Counted from the first letter of the stretch, positions 8,487 through 18,020 are shown. The stretch is 64,000 nt of DNA from Bacillus sp. RO2 (GCF_012911845.1 NZ_JAAXCU010000046.1:124001-188000), one strand, 5' to 3'. Translations and numbers: made by a program. Notes: generated by a model from the sequence alone, not told the origin.

Positions 8487-9834
8487 TTCCTTTTCGCTCC
8501 TTCACTTCTTGTATTTCACATTCTAACCGGCCATCTTGAAGGTGAACTTGAATGGTATCTCCTTTTTTTGCCTGATTCACATTTTTTATAATAGTGCCAT
8601 CTTCCTGGTACGCAAGGCTGTAACCCCTGTTCATGATTTTAAGTGGACTTAAGGCGTCCATTTTGGAAAGTTTATGTTGAAATTCCCATTGTTTCTTTTG
8701 GAGTGTTTGTTGCATCTGCCTCGTTAACAATTTCGTTTGCTGTTCAAGTGTAAGTTTATCTGCTTCCCATTGCTTTTTAGGATGGTTTCTAGCAAGCCTT
8801 CCCGCAAGTTGCTCCCACTTATCATGTTTGCGTTCTGCCATTCTTTTCATCGCCATTTCTAAATTATCCATGGTACGGTCCAGGTCTTGTTGCTTTTGCG
8901 CATATAGATTCTTCGGAAACCTGAACGCATACGACTTTTGTAAAGCTGTCAACCTGTCCTTGTAATGTTGCATTAGCTTGTTGGAAGCTCTGTGCAACCG
9001 GAATTTACGGTCGGAAAGGCGCTCCATTAATTCGTTAATATGTGGAACAGCTAATTCTGCCGCAGCTGTTGGTGTAGGAGCACGCATATCCGCAACGAAA
9101 TCCGCAATCGTAAAATCTGTTTCATGTCCAACTGCTGAAATAATCGGTAGCTTTGACGCAATAATTTCTCTAGCTACGACTTCTTCATTAAAAGCCCATA
9201 ACTCTTCAATCGAACCTCCACCACGCCCAACGATAAGTACATCAAGTTCAGGAAGTTTGTTGGCGGTTTGAATAGCCTTAACGATAGATGGAGCGGCATT
9301 CACACCTTGGACGAGAGCAGGGATAACAAGTATTTTCGTAAGTGGATATCTCCTTTTCAACGTGGTGATGATGTCTCTGACAGCAGCACCTGTTGGTGAA
9401 GTGATCACTCCCACAGCACGCGGGTATTTTGGCAGCGTTTTTTTATAGTCAGGAGAAAACAACCCTTCCTGGGAAAGCTTCTTTTTCAGCTCCTCATAAG
9501 CTAAAAACAGACTACCAACGCCATCTGGCTGCATTTCTTTTATGTACATCTGATAGGACCCATTTGCCTCATAGACCGTTACTTCACCACGAACAAGGAC
9601 CTTCATCCCTTCTTGCGGTTTAAAGGCAAGGTTGCGATTCTGCCCGGCAAACATGACTACTTGGAGTCGAGCGTTTTGGTCTTTGAGGGTAAAGTACATA
9701 TGCCCTCTGCTATGTTGCTTGAAATTGGAAATCTCCCCTTTCAGCCATACATCTTGCAAATGAGGGTCCACATCAAACTTTCTTTTTATGTATTTTGTTA
9801 AAGCAGTAACTGTTAAGTACCTGCGTTCACTCAT
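8479..9834 (-). CDS. xseA: Exodeoxyribonuclease VII large subunit
   Basis: The catalytic subunit of exonuclease VII, 451 aa. The N-terminal OB-fold is at about 5-100 ([22 protein letters not shown]). The catalytic core has [14 protein letters not shown] (about 143-156), [15 protein letters not shown] (about 203-217) and [17 protein letters not shown] (about 233-249). A long coiled-coil C-terminal arm follows. The ATG follows AAGGAG at good spacing. A terminator after folD lies upstream, so xseA probably starts a new transcript. Confidence 0.96.
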   Translation of the reverse strand: MSERRYLTVTALTKYIKRKFDVDPHLQDVWLKGEISNFKQHSRGHMYFTLKDQNARLQVVMFAGQNRNLAFKPQEGMKVLVRGEVTVYEANGSYQMYIKEMQPDGVGSLFLAYEELKKKLSQEGLFSPDYKKTLPKYPRAVGVITSPTGAAVRDIITTLKRRYPLTKILVIPALVQGVNAAPSIVKAIQTANKLPELDVLIVGRGGGSIEELWAFNEEVVAREIIASKLPIISAVGHETDFTIADFVADMRAPTPTAAAELAVPHINELMERLSDRKFRLHRASNKLMQHYKDRLTALQKSYAFRFPKNLYAQKQQDLDRTMDNLEMAMKRMAERKHDKWEQLAGRLARNHPKKQWEADKLTLEQQTKLLTRQMQQTLQKKQWEFQHKLSKMDALSPLKIMNRGYSLAYQEDGTIIKNVNQAKKGDTIQVHLQDGRLECEIQEVKERKGNE

Positions 9835-9868
9835 ATTAGTTAACTCCTTTTTGAAGCGTGGTGATACG

Positions 9869-9905
9869 AAAAAAAGACGGAAGAACCTTAAGTCCCATCC
9901 ATCTT
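9869..9905 (-). terminator. Terminator after folD
   Basis: Arms AAGACGGA (9874-9881) and TCCATCTT (9898-9905) pair with one G-U. On the minus strand a run of T residues follows, downstream of the folD stop. Confidence 0.7.
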
Positions 9906-9918
9906 CTAAGATACCATA

Positions 9919-10794
9919 TTAACTGGAAAACGTCTTGTTTTCACACGCCTCGTTTTGTGCTGATTGTAACGTATTGTGCAATAACATCGTTATCGTCATC
10001 GGACCGACCCCTCCAGGAACAGGTGTGATATAGCTCGCTTTTTCTTTCACCGCTTCAAAATCTACATCTCCACACAGTTTACCTGTCTCAAGTCTGTTGA
10101 CACCTACATCAATTACGATTGCGCCATCTTTTACATATTCAGGCCCAATTAGTTTTGCACGCCCAACTGCAGCAATCAAAATATCAGCCTGTTTAGTAAT
10201 GGATGCCAAATCCTTTGAACGAGAATGACAATATGTGACGGTTGCATCCTCTTTTAGAAGCAATTGGCCAACCGGTTTGCCTACTATATTACTTCTTCCG
10301 ATTACCACAACATGCTTACCCGAAATGGAAACATCAAGTGACTTAATCATTTCAACGATCCCATAAGGCGTACAAGGTAGAAATGATTTCTGATTAATCA
10401 TCATTCTACCGATATTGACAGGATGAAACCCGTCCACATCTTTACTAGGGGAAATATGTTCAATAACAGCCAGTTCATCAATATGATCAGGCAAAGGTAA
10501 TTGCACTAGAATGCCGTGCACAGAAGCATCACCATTAAAATAAGTGATTCTTTCCAACAATTCTTCTTGCGTAATAGAACTTGGATATTCTTCCAAAATG
10601 CTTTTAATTCCAGCTTCCTCGCATGCTTTCTCTTTCGCTCTTACATAAGATTGTGAAGCAGGATCTTGTCCTACCAAAATAACAGCCAAGCTTGGTTGGA
10701 TATTCTTTTCCATATGTAGCTCAGTAACCTTCTCTTTAATAAAAGCTCTCTTTTCCTTTGCAAGATCTTTACCTGATACTATAACTGCTGACAT
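9919..10794 (-). CDS. folD: Methylenetetrahydrofolate dehydrogenase / cyclohydrolase FolD
   Basis: Bifunctional enzyme that interconverts 5,10-methylene-THF and 10-formyl-THF in one-carbon metabolism. The 291-residue protein has the substrate-binding Y-x3-K site in SYVRAKEKACEEAGI (about 49-63), the NADP-binding GRSNIVGKPVGQLL (about 164-177) and the signature PVPGGVGPMTITMLLHNT (about 260-277). Shine-Dalgarno AAAGGGGGAG precedes ATG. It follows nusB by 27 nt, the same order as in B. subtilis, and ends in a terminator. Confidence 0.97.
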   Translation of the reverse strand: MSAVIVSGKDLAKEKRAFIKEKVTELHMEKNIQPSLAVILVGQDPASQSYVRAKEKACEEAGIKSILEEYPSSITQEELLERITYFNGDASVHGILVQLPLPDHIDELAVIEHISPSKDVDGFHPVNIGRMMINQKSFLPCTPYGIVEMIKSLDVSISGKHVVVIGRSNIVGKPVGQLLLKEDATVTYCHSRSKDLASITKQADILIAAVGRAKLIGPEYVKDGAIVIDVGVNRLETGKLCGDVDFEAVKEKASYITPVPGGVGPMTITMLLHNTLQSAQNEACENKTFSS

Positions 10795-10821
10795 GAATAG
10801 CTCCCCCTTTTATGCTACTAC

Positions 10822-11223
10822 TTATGCATTATTTTCAATGGTAGTTTTTACTTTAGAAAGGACTGCATTAATAAATCCGCTTGATTTGTCATCACCAAAT
10901 GTTTTAGCAAGTTCTATCGCTTCATTCATGCTGACATTGACCGGAATTTCTTCAACAAACATCATTTCAAAAACAGTCATGCGAAGAATGGTGCGGTCCA
11001 CTGTTCCAAGACGGTCAAGTGACCACTTCTCCAAATGGGATTTCAACGTGGAATCGATTTCTTCCTGATGCTTTTTCGTGCCAAACACGATACTGCTTAG
11101 GAAATCATCTGGTTTTTCCCCTTCTTCTAATACATTTGTGATTGCTTCATCAGGCGCAATATCACTTAAATCCATTTGAAAAATGGCTTGAAGCGCCTTT
11201 TCTCTTGATTCACTACGTTTCAT
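10822..11223 (-). CDS. nusB: Transcription antitermination factor NusB
   Basis: NusB is an all-helical protein that binds boxA with S10 (NusE) in rRNA antitermination. The product has 133 aa, starts REKALQAIFQMDLS, and contains DRTILRMTVFEMMFVEEIPVNVSMNEAIELAKTF in the C-terminal half, typical of the family. ATG follows AAGGAG. It is the first gene of the nusB-folD pair. No clear -35/-10 pair with normal spacing was found upstream. Confidence 0.95.
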   Translation of the reverse strand: MKRSESREKALQAIFQMDLSDIAPDEAITNVLEEGEKPDDFLSSIVFGTKKHQEEIDSTLKSHLEKWSLDRLGTVDRTILRMTVFEMMFVEEIPVNVSMNEAIELAKTFGDDKSSGFINAVLSKVKTTIENNA

Positions 11224-11549
11224 TGTTCGATCTCCTTATCGTGCCTATACTAGTATAAAAAGATAATAGCACATTTTTATCAAAAAACACATGTTTTTCA
11301 TTCGTTTTTTAGCTAAATTACATACAAACTGATTATGTTTTCATTAAATGTTCGGAATTAACCGTTTTCACATTTGCTCTGGGGGAGCTCAAAAGGTGTC
11401 ATTCTTCTATTTAATAATGTCAGTTTCATCTTTACCGAGATAATACCCTACTATACTTTTCAAGAAAGTCTAGTTAAAAGTAGCGACTAAAATTGTACCT
11501 AATTATATGAGGGAACACAAGGGAAACTTGGCATGGTTACTTACCTCAA
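11224..11549. other. Intergenic region upstream of nusB
   Basis: This AT-rich stretch lies between the yqhY terminator and nusB. It presumably holds the nusB promoter. No gene, repeat or structured RNA is recognisable. Confidence 0.4.
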
Positions 11550-11590
11550 CAAAAAAATTGTAGACACCCATCTATTGAGAGTGCCTACAA
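11550..11590 (-). terminator. Terminator of the accB-accC-yqhY operon
   Basis: Arms TTGTAG (11558-11563) and CTACAA (11585-11590), extended by a few imperfect pairs, are followed on the minus strand by seven T residues shortly after the yqhY stop. Confidence 0.75.
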
Positions 11591-11602
11591 GGTGACGTAC
11601 TA

Positions 11603-12007
11603 TTAAATTTCTTGTTCTACTTCCACTTCATTCTTTTGTGCTTCAAATTGTACGCCGACAACATGAATATTGACTTCTGTAATTTCCAAAGCAGTCATAT
11701 TCAGCAACGCTTGACGAATGTTGTCTTGTACTTTTTGTGCAACAGTCGGGATAGAAATGCCAAACTGCATCACACAAAATACATCCACTTTGATGCCTTC
11801 TTCGGAAAGGTCTACTTTTACACCTTTACCGTGATTCTTTTTCCCAAGTCTCTCTACCACACCAGCAGCAAAGTTACCGCGCATCGCCATAACACCTTCC
11901 ACTTCGGAAGCAGCAATACCGGCAATAACTTCGATGACTTCAGGAGCAATTTCAACTTTGCCAAGTGAGTTGTTGTTTTCCATTTCCAATAAGTTTCTTT
12001 CGGTCAT
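11603..12007 (-). CDS. yqhY: Asp23/Gls24 family protein YqhY
   Basis: A 134-residue Asp23/Gls24 (DUF322) protein with GKVEIAPEVIEVIAGIAASEVEGV (about 15-38) and a C-terminal TALEITEVNIHVVGVQFE block. In B. subtilis YqhY is encoded with accB-accC and is genetically linked to control of acetyl-CoA carboxylase activity. It starts 22 nt after accC, following AGGAGG, and a terminator comes directly after it, so it is the last gene of this operon. Confidence 0.93.
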   Translation of the reverse strand: MTERNLLEMENNNSLGKVEIAPEVIEVIAGIAASEVEGVMAMRGNFAAGVVERLGKKNHGKGVKVDLSEEGIKVDVFCVMQFGISIPTVAQKVQDNIRQALLNMTALEITEVNIHVVGVQFEAQKNEVEVEQEI

Positions 12008-12028
12008 AATTAACCCTCCTAATAATAG

Positions 12029-13381
12029 TTAAGAATTCATGACATCATATTTCTCAAGAAATTTCGTATTAAAATCCCCATCTTTGAACTTTTCGTGATC
12101 CATTAATTTTAGATGGAAAGGAATCGTAGTATGAACGCCTTCAATAATAAATTCGCTTAACGCACGTTTCATTCGTGAAACAGCTTCTTCACGTGTTGCT
12201 CCATATGTGATTAGCTTTGCCACCATGGAATCGTAATATGGCGGTATGCTGTAACCAGGGTAAACTGCCGAATCCACTCGAACCCCAAGACCACCTGGCG
12301 GAAGATACATCTCAATCTTTCCTGGAGAAGGCATAAAGTTCTTTTCTGGATTTTCAGCATTGATACGGCACTCAATCGACCAGCCGTTGAAAACAACATC
12401 TTCTTGCTTAAGAGATAATGTTTCACCAGATGCAACCCGTATCATTTCCTTGATTAGATCCACCCCTGTCACCATTTCCGTAACAGGATGCTCTACTTGG
12501 ATACGGGTGTTCATTTCCATGAAGTAGAATTTTCTATTTTGATAGTCATAAATAAATTCTATCGTACCTGCACCCATATAGTCCACTGCTTCAGCAGCTT
12601 TTACTGCCGCTTCACCCATTTGAGCACGAATTTCTTCATCCAAAACAGGTGAAGGTGTTTCTTCTACAAGCTTCTGAAGACGGCGCTGGATGGAACAATC
12701 ACGCTCACCAAGGTGAATCGTATTACCATGACCATCTGCCATTACTTGAATCTCAACGTGACGGAAGTCTTCAATGAATTTTTCCAGATACACACCAGGA
12801 TTACCGAAAGCAGTTGCCGCTTCCTGTTGCGTAATCGAGATACCCTTTTTCAATTCCTCTTCATTTCTTGCAACACGGATACCTTTTCCGCCTCCGCCTG
12901 CCGTTGCCTTAATGATAACAGGATAACCGATGTCATTAGCAATGGAGATGCCATCGTTGATGTTCTCGATGATCCCTTGGGAACCAGGGACAATCGGCAC
13001 ACCAGCTTTACGCATTGTTTCACGCGCCACATCTTTCGTTCCCATTTTGCTGATTGCTTCTGGACTTGGTCCTATAAATGTAATGTTACACTCACGGCAA
13101 AGCTCAGCAAAATCCGCGTTCTCTGCAAGGAATCCGTACCCAGGGTGAATAGCATCAGACGCCGTAAGTTTTGCCACGCTGATGATGTTGGTAAAATTAA
13201 GGTAGCTGTCTTTTGAGGTTTTTGGCCCTACACAATATGCTTCATCTGCCAACTGCACATGAAGGGATTCTTTATCCGCTTCCGAATAAACAGCCACTGT
13301 CTCAATATTCATTTCTTTACATGCACGAATAATTCGTACAGCAATTTCTCCTCTATTGGCAATCAATACTTTTTTTATCAT
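12029..13381 (-). CDS. accC: Acetyl-CoA carboxylase, biotin carboxylase subunit
   Basis: ATP-grasp enzyme that carboxylates biotin on AccB in the first committed step of fatty acid synthesis. The 450-aa protein has N-terminal [20 protein letters not shown], the glycine-rich ATP loop [19 protein letters not shown] (about 159-177), [14 protein letters not shown] (about 199) and [20 protein letters not shown] (about 286-305), all diagnostic. It sits 16 nt after accB. All expected motifs are present. Confidence 0.97.
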   Translation of the reverse strand: MIKKVLIANRGEIAVRIIRACKEMNIETVAVYSEADKESLHVQLADEAYCVGPKTSKDSYLNFTNIISVAKLTASDAIHPGYGFLAENADFAELCRECNITFIGPSPEAISKMGTKDVARETMRKAGVPIVPGSQGIIENINDGISIANDIGYPVIIKATAGGGGKGIRVARNEEELKKGISITQQEAATAFGNPGVYLEKFIEDFRHVEIQVMADGHGNTIHLGERDCSIQRRLQKLVEETPSPVLDEEIRAQMGEAAVKAAEAVDYMGAGTIEFIYDYQNRKFYFMEMNTRIQVEHPVTEMVTGVDLIKEMIRVASGETLSLKQEDVVFNGWSIECRINAENPEKNFMPSPGKIEMYLPPGGLGVRVDSAVYPGYSIPPYYDSMVAKLITYGATREEAVSRMKRALSEFIIEGVHTTIPFHLKLMDHEKFKDGDFNTKFLEKYDVMNS

Positions 13382-13397
13382 AAGTGTCGCCCCCTCC

Positions 13398-13910
13398 TTA
13401 TATTGTTTTTACAAGGAATAAAGGTTGACCATATTCTACTAATTGGCCATTATCAACCAAAACCTCGACAATTTCGCCTTTGACTTCTGCTTCAATCTCA
13501 TTAAACAATTTCATCGCTTCTACGATACAAACGACAGAGTTTTCGCCCACTTTATCGCCTTCCTGTACGTATGCCGCTTGATCAGGTGATGGAGAAGCAT
13601 AGAATGTCCCCACCATCGGTGATGTAATTTTATGTAGGTTTGCGTCTTCCTGTTTTGGTGCCGCTGTTTCTTGTTTCGCTTCAGCTGCAGGTGTTTGAGC
13701 TTGCTGAGCTGGAGCTTGTGGTGCGGCCTGTGGTACTTGTTGTTGCGGTACTGCCTGTGGTGCTGGAGCAGCTACTTGCGTGCTCACGACAGTTTGCGCC
13801 GCATTCTTTTTCATATTAATTTTGGAACCTTCATTTTCATACGTGAATTCATCTATATTGGATTGGTCAATCAACTTAATAATTTCTCTGATTTCTTGGA
13901 TCTTTAACAT
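13398..13910 (-). CDS. accB: Acetyl-CoA carboxylase biotin carboxyl carrier protein
   Basis: AccB carries biotin between the carboxylase and carboxyltransferase. Length is 170 aa. The N-terminal ~45 residues form the assembly region, then a flexible linker rich in A, P and Q (about 45-85). The C-terminal biotinyl domain has the target lysine in [13 protein letters not shown] (about 131-143). Shine-Dalgarno GAGGAG precedes ATG. The upstream gap is unusually long (over 1 kb) and filled with degenerate repeats. Confidence 0.97.
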   Translation of the reverse strand: MLKIQEIREIIKLIDQSNIDEFTYENEGSKINMKKNAAQTVVSTQVAAPAPQAVPQQQVPQAAPQAPAQQAQTPAAEAKQETAAPKQEDANLHKITSPMVGTFYASPSPDQAAYVQEGDKVGENSVVCIVEAMKLFNEIEAEVKGEIVEVLVDNGQLVEYGQPLFLVKTI

Positions 13911-14014
13911 ATTTCGTTCACTCCTCGGTCCTATTGATGATTAGTTGCTGCATTGATGTTGCCTGCTGTTGCCTAGATGTTGCTATGTACATTTTAACAA
14001 AATAGTTCATATTC

Positions 14015-14043
14015 ATCATACGATACAAGCTTACGAAATTCAA
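14015..14043 (-). promoter_or_regulatory. Candidate sigma-A promoter of accB-accC-yqhY
   Basis: On the minus strand -35 TTGAAT (14038-14043) and -10 TATGAT (14015-14020) are 17 bp apart, about 105 bp upstream of accB. Confidence 0.55.
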
Positions 14044-14260
14044 CTAAAAATAGTAATAGATATTATTACCTAGTGCTAAGTTTGGTTGATTCGGGTTGTT
14101 ACGTAGATGGGTGGATGAAAACGCTTTAGTTATTATTATAGGGGATTTTAATTGTGGTGGATAGGGGGAGTGTTGGAGAATTGGGGTTAATGGCGAAAGG
14201 TTTTACTCATGTTGTTGCTTTTGAGCTGGGAAATTGTTTGCTTCTTTGGTGACTTTGCAG
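14044..14260. other. Intergenic sequence with no recognised feature
   Basis: This stretch separates the accB promoter from the second repeat array. A cre-like TGAAAACGCTTTAG occurs, but it departs from the consensus at the last two positions, so I do not call it. Confidence 0.35.
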
Positions 14261-14490
14261 AGTGTCCGAAGTTTTGCGTTTTTTGACCGAAGTTTTCCAG
14301 AAGTTGACCGAAGATTTTGCATAGTTGACCGAAGTTTCAGGAAAGTTGACCGAACCAATTTTTCAAGTGACTGAACACCATGAATTTTTGTCCGAACAAC
14401 TAGGCTATTTTGTCCGAACGCTATTCTAATTTAGGACTAAAATGTCCGAAGTCACGAATAATTTGTCCGAACCACTTTTAACAAGAACTA
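14261..14490. repeat. Degenerate 21-bp repeat array, copy 2
   Basis: Ten units are spaced mostly 21-22 bp. The first five end in CCGAAG or the transitional CCGAACCAATTTTTC; the later ones read TTGTCCGAAC. In the plus-strand frame they give heptads such as LTEVFQK and LTEDFA, interrupted by TAG. The order of unit types matches the array at 14584, which indicates duplication of the whole array. Confidence 0.8.
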
Positions 14491-14583
14491 AGAGAGCTAT
14501 TTTCTATAGTTTTTCACATATTTCAAAGTCATTTTCCATAAAAATCAAGCAGCACCCTGTCACCAATGTGTGATTTTGGCTAA

Positions 14584-14806
14584 AATGTCCGAAGTTTTCC
14601 GGAAGTTGACCGAAGATTCTTGGAAGTTGACCGAAGTTTTCACATAGTTGACCAAAGTTTCAGAAAAGTTGACCGAACCAATTTTTCAATTGACCGAACA
14701 CCACAAATTATTGTCCGAACGCCCTGACCTAAGTGTCCGAACACCTGTCCAGATCAGTATCAAATTGTCCGAACGACAAAGTAATTTGTCCGAACCATTT
14801 CACACA
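14584..14806. repeat. Degenerate 21-bp repeat array, copy 3
   Basis: Ten units have the same order of variants as the array at 14261: SEVFRK, LTEDSWK, LTEVFT, stop, then LTEPIFQ and LTEHHKL on the plus strand. Roughly 90 bp of unrelated AT-rich sequence separates the two arrays. A 60-codon open frame through this array is repeat-derived, lacks a Shine-Dalgarno and is not called as a gene. Confidence 0.8.
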
Positions 14807-15010
14807 CCCCCAAAACACCTCTTTTCTTAAGTTTTCCCGTGAATTCCCGACAACTTTGCACCAAAAGTTCAAAAGATTAATTTGCTAAAAGCTTTCTAAT
14901 AAAACCCACCCCCATACAAAAGATTCCCAGAAAATTTGACAAGTTTTGCAGGAAAAACTACTTCAATGTCAAAATAGTAACATCTCAAAGAAAAAAGGAG
15001 TTGTATGCCT

Positions 15011-15988
15011 ATGATCATTTTGAAAGAACGCGAAATGTCTTTAAAAATAAAAGTGTTAGAAGCCTTAAGTCGGCGCCTCCCACATTCTCACCCCATATTG
15101 CCGAAAATAAAATCAGATCTTGGGAAAAACATAGCTGGTTTTAAAGGAGAAGAATCGCTTAATTACTATTTGGAACTGTTACCCGATGCAGAGGGAGAGT
15201 TTTATGTTTTACAAGATATAAGGCTACCTTTTAAAGGACATCACTTTCAAATTGACACACTATTAATCTTTCCTACTTTTTTCCTCATTTTAGATGCGAA
15301 GTATATGAGAGGAACCCTCGAGTTTGACCCGGCCTTCCAGCAACTCATTCAAAAAATCACCGAAAATGAAGTTGATAAAACTATCACCTACTCCGATCCC
15401 ATTATCCAGGTACAAAATCAAATCACTAAATTCAAAACTTGGTTAAAAGACTATAAAATCCAGCCTGGTCCTTGTGAACGTTTAGTAGTCATTGCGAACT
15501 CAAGGGCAGAGATTAAATGTATTTCTCACCCCAATCTCGTTAAGAACATGGTAGTTCGCAATTCAGGGGTTGAAGCAAAGATTACAAAGTTCACTAAAAA
15601 ACACACTAAAGTAATATGGGACGCTAAAGGGGTTCGTAAACTAAGCTCCCTCATAATAAAGAAGAACGAGCCTGTCACCTCTATTAATTTGGAGAAAGAC
15701 TATGGAGTATCTCCAGAATGTATATTAAAAGGGGTGCAGTGCCAGAAATGTCTTCATATAGGTTGCGAGAGAATTTTTGGTTCTTGGTTGTGTCAAAAAT
15801 GTAACAACACTTGCAAGGAGGCACACATCAAGCTACTTCAGGATTATAGGCTGTTGATCAACCCTACTATCACTGTTTCTGAGTTTCAGAAAATAACTGG
15901 AATTAAAAACGAACGAACTGCCAGACGTTTATTGCTTTCATCAGATCTATCGTACTCAGGTAACACCAGTCAAAGAGTCTATTTTTAA
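15011..15988 (+). CDS. NERD-domain protein with C-terminal zinc ribbon
   Basis: The product is a 325-residue nuclease-related (NERD) protein. The NERD region (about 36-150) contains GFKGEESLNYYLELLP, a beta strand FQIDTLLIFPTFFLILDAKYMRG with the D and D-x-K of the restriction-like fold, and VQNQITKFKTWL. The C-terminal part has CQKCLHIGCE and CQKCNNTC (about 240-270), probably one zinc site. AAAGGAG gives 10-nt spacing to this ATG; an ATG two codons earlier is only 4 nt from it. It is the only plus-strand gene in the first 22 kb and separates accB from the spoIIIA operon, where B. subtilis has none. Its role is unknown; DNA processing is the family inference. Confidence 0.85.
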   Translation: MIILKEREMSLKIKVLEALSRRLPHSHPILPKIKSDLGKNIAGFKGEESLNYYLELLPDAEGEFYVLQDIRLPFKGHHFQIDTLLIFPTFFLILDAKYMRGTLEFDPAFQQLIQKITENEVDKTITYSDPIIQVQNQITKFKTWLKDYKIQPGPCERLVVIANSRAEIKCISHPNLVKNMVVRNSGVEAKITKFTKKHTKVIWDAKGVRKLSSLIIKKNEPVTSINLEKDYGVSPECILKGVQCQKCLHIGCERIFGSWLCQKCNNTCKEAHIKLLQDYRLLINPTITVSEFQKITGIKNERTARRLLLSSDLSYSGNTSQRVYF

Positions 15989-15998
15989 TAAACCAAAA

Positions 15999-16036
15999 CA
16001 AAAAACCGAAGCCCCAACAATCACAGGGCTTCGGCA
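15999..16036. terminator. Bidirectional terminator between the NERD gene and spoIIIAH
   Basis: Perfect 9-bp arms CCGAAGCCC (16006-16014) and GGGCTTCGG (16026-16034) enclose 11 nt. On the minus strand a T tract follows, so it ends the spoIIIA operon; it can also end the convergent NERD gene. Confidence 0.85.
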
Positions 16037-16052
16037 CCTTGCCTATCTTATA

Positions 16053-16706
16053 TTATTCGCCGCCTTCTTCCGTTACTGGTGGGAAGTCGAATGCGATGTC
16101 TTCGTTACGTACGTCTTTGAATTCTTGGCGTACCATATGGTAGATGTCGTTTGCCATTTGTGGTGAGTGAGCGGCTGTTTTGACTGTTACTCGGATTTTG
16201 CCGTCTGTCACACGGACAAGCGCATCATCTACATCCTTATGGGAACGGATGGTGGACTCTAGGATTAGTTCTTTTTCAGAGATTTGTGCAAGTTCGTTGT
16301 ATTGGTCAACTGCTTTGGAGATTTCTTCTGCTGGTAGATCTGTACTTGCCATCATTTCTTTTAATTCTGCACGGTGTGCACTGCGAAGGTTTTCCAGTTC
16401 ATAGCGCATTTCTGCTAGTGTCTCGTCAGAAGAGATATATTTTACTACAGCACTGCCATCTTCCTCTGTAGCTTCTTCGCCTTCAACGCCTTCCGTACTT
16501 TCAGTTCCTTCTTCTTCATCAGTACCAGCTGCTTCGCCTTCTTCACCGCCATGATTCTCTGCGGATTCAGTGGCTGCTGGTTGTTCTGTGGCGTCATTTG
16601 CCAGTTGTTCGCCGGCTTGTTGATCACCGATAAAGTAGTAAGCAGATAGGACAAAAACGAGACTTAACATAGTTAGTAACCAAACGGTTTGTTTTTTTAA
16701 TAACAT
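16053..16706 (-). CDS. spoIIIAH: Stage III sporulation protein AH
   Basis: Mother-cell component of the SpoIIIA-SpoIIQ channel, the feeding-tube structure linking mother cell and forespore. Length is 217 aa. A single N-terminal membrane anchor (about 8-27, VWLLTMLSLVFVLSAYYFIG) is followed by a very acidic linker rich in E, G and T (about 40-85). The C-terminal half is an EscJ/PrgK-like ring domain that ends with RVTDGKIRVTVKTAAHS and VRQEFKDV. It is the last gene of the operon, 3 nt after spoIIIAG, and a terminator follows. Confidence 0.95.
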   Translation of the reverse strand: MLLKKQTVWLLTMLSLVFVLSAYYFIGDQQAGEQLANDATEQPAATESAENHGGEEGEAAGTDEEEGTESTEGVEGEEATEEDGSAVVKYISSDETLAEMRYELENLRSAHRAELKEMMASTDLPAEEISKAVDQYNELAQISEKELILESTIRSHKDVDDALVRVTDGKIRVTVKTAAHSPQMANDIYHMVRQEFKDVRNEDIAFDFPPVTEEGGE

Positions 16707-16709
16707 GGA

Positions 16710-17378
16710 TTATTCCCCCTCGGATTTTTTTGGAAGTACTGCTACTTTGTGCTGTGGTACGTCTAGCACTCTGGTGACAGCGTCCAAAATCATTTGTTTT
16801 ACATGTATATTTTCAGCGCCCTGTGCTACAATCAGAACTCCGCGTATGACCGGTTTTTTGGTTTCGGATACGACCGGAATTTCTTGTTCATTTTTCCTGA
16901 TGACGAGGACTTGTTCTTCTTCTGAGGTATCAGTGACATCGCGTTTCCCACCTTGCTGGTCAGTTTCGACCGTTGTTTGCTGTGAGGTGGTTTTGTTTGT
17001 CTGAAAGACTTTCTTTTCGGAGGCATCGATATTTACGACGACAGATACGTCATTAACTCCGGTGATTGCCTCGAGTGCGTCTTTCAGCTGATTCTCAAAG
17101 CTTGCCTCGTAATCAGAGATAGTAGAAGGTGCGTTGGCATCGTCATTTTGTCCAAATACCGGTTCATCTTTCGGTTCTTCCTGTTTCATGGCTGGCAGAA
17201 CCCCGCCGCCAGGAGAAGTTGCACTGTCTCCTCCAAAAAACAGATTTCCAAATAAGATGAATCCTACACCAAGGACGAGTATGACCGTCATGTATTGGTA
17301 TTTTGCTTTTTTATCTTTTGACTGATTGGTAAGCAGAGATTTTAGCCATGGAATGAATGCTTGATTTTTCTTTTCCAC
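16710..17378 (-). CDS. spoIIIAG: Stage III sporulation protein AG
   Basis: Ring-forming subunit of the SpoIIIA channel. The product has 222 aa with one membrane segment (about 28-47, MTVILVLGVGFILFGNLFFG). A ring-building domain follows, containing FENQLKDALEAITGVNDVSVVVNIDASEKKV (about 90-120), and the C-terminal part reads VRGVLIVAQGAENIHVKQMILDAVTRVLDVPQHKVAVLPK. The linker insertion is rich in T and Q. It lies 6 nt after spoIIIAF. Confidence 0.95.
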   Translation of the reverse strand: MEKKNQAFIPWLKSLLTNQSKDKKAKYQYMTVILVLGVGFILFGNLFFGGDSATSPGGGVLPAMKQEEPKDEPVFGQNDDANAPSTISDYEASFENQLKDALEAITGVNDVSVVVNIDASEKKVFQTNKTTSQQTTVETDQQGGKRDVTDTSEEEQVLVIRKNEQEIPVVSETKKPVIRGVLIVAQGAENIHVKQMILDAVTRVLDVPQHKVAVLPKKSEGE

Positions 17379-17384
17379 CTTGTA

Positions 17385-18008
17385 CTAATCCCCCCCTTCG
17401 ACTGCTACTGAAATATTGGTTGGTTGTAGTTGCCAACGATCTGCTAGGAAATTTGCTATTTTTCCTTCTTCTTTTGAGGAAGGAGCTGGTTCCTTTTGTC
17501 TGGAGGTGTCAATTTGAACAGGTTTTACAACTTGAATGGCTGTCTCGTCTTCCGCTTGTTCCAGTAGAATCACAACGGATTCTATATTTTCTTCAATAGG
17601 CAATTCGGTAAGCTGGTCCTCATTTTTCACGACAACTCGCAAGTCTTTCACGGTTACACCATAGCTTTCTCTCAACTCCTCCTCCACATCTTCTTTCATT
17701 AGGACAGCCGCTTTATTTAAAATGTATGCAGCATGGGAGGCTTGTATTTCTTTTTTCTTCATTTCTATTAAATTTTCTGTGTTTTCTTTTGATGTGTAGG
17801 AAGAATGCGTAGTCATTTTGGCAAAAAGTTCATCCATATCTGTGGAAAGGAGCTTCAGGATGGGGGTGAGAATGACGACAATGAGTAGAAGTCCAATCAC
17901 TAGTTTCGTATACTTTTGCATGGAAGAATTCGGAAGCAACATTTCTACTACTGTTGCTAAAAGAATAAATAGGATGATACTGGTGATCCATTCTGTTAAG
18001 TAACTCAT
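17385..18008 (-). CDS. spoIIIAF: Stage III sporulation protein AF
   Basis: The product is a 207-aa subunit of the SpoIIIA complex. Two N-terminal membrane segments are visible (about 8-25 and 36-52, ITSIILFILLATVVEMLLP and LVIGLLLIVVILTPILKLL), followed by a soluble domain with a coiled-coil start and an EscJ-like fold (YGVTVKDLRVVVKNED, SVVILLEQ). It is 12 nt after spoIIIAE and 6 nt before spoIIIAG. Confidence 0.95.
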   Translation of the reverse strand: MSYLTEWITSIILFILLATVVEMLLPNSSMQKYTKLVIGLLLIVVILTPILKLLSTDMDELFAKMTTHSSYTSKENTENLIEMKKKEIQASHAAYILNKAAVLMKEDVEEELRESYGVTVKDLRVVVKNEDQLTELPIEENIESVVILLEQAEDETAIQVVKPVQIDTSRQKEPAPSSKEEGKIANFLADRWQLQPTNISVAVEGGD

Positions 18009-18020
18009 TAACTCTCCCCC

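Noticed and set aside
14130-14150. cre-like site TGAAAACGCTTTAG upstream of accB
   Set aside because: Mismatches the cre consensus at the last two positions and lies far from any promoter for a carbon-regulated gene.
681-14806. Could the GACCGAA arrays be CRISPR arrays?
   Set aside because: Period is only ~21 bp with no constant repeat/unique spacer alternation, units are degenerate throughout, and no cas genes are in the window.
14648-14830. 60-codon plus-strand open frame in the repeat array
   Set aside because: Consists of repeat-derived LTE/LSE heptads, lacks a ribosome binding site, and the sister array has stops at equivalent places.
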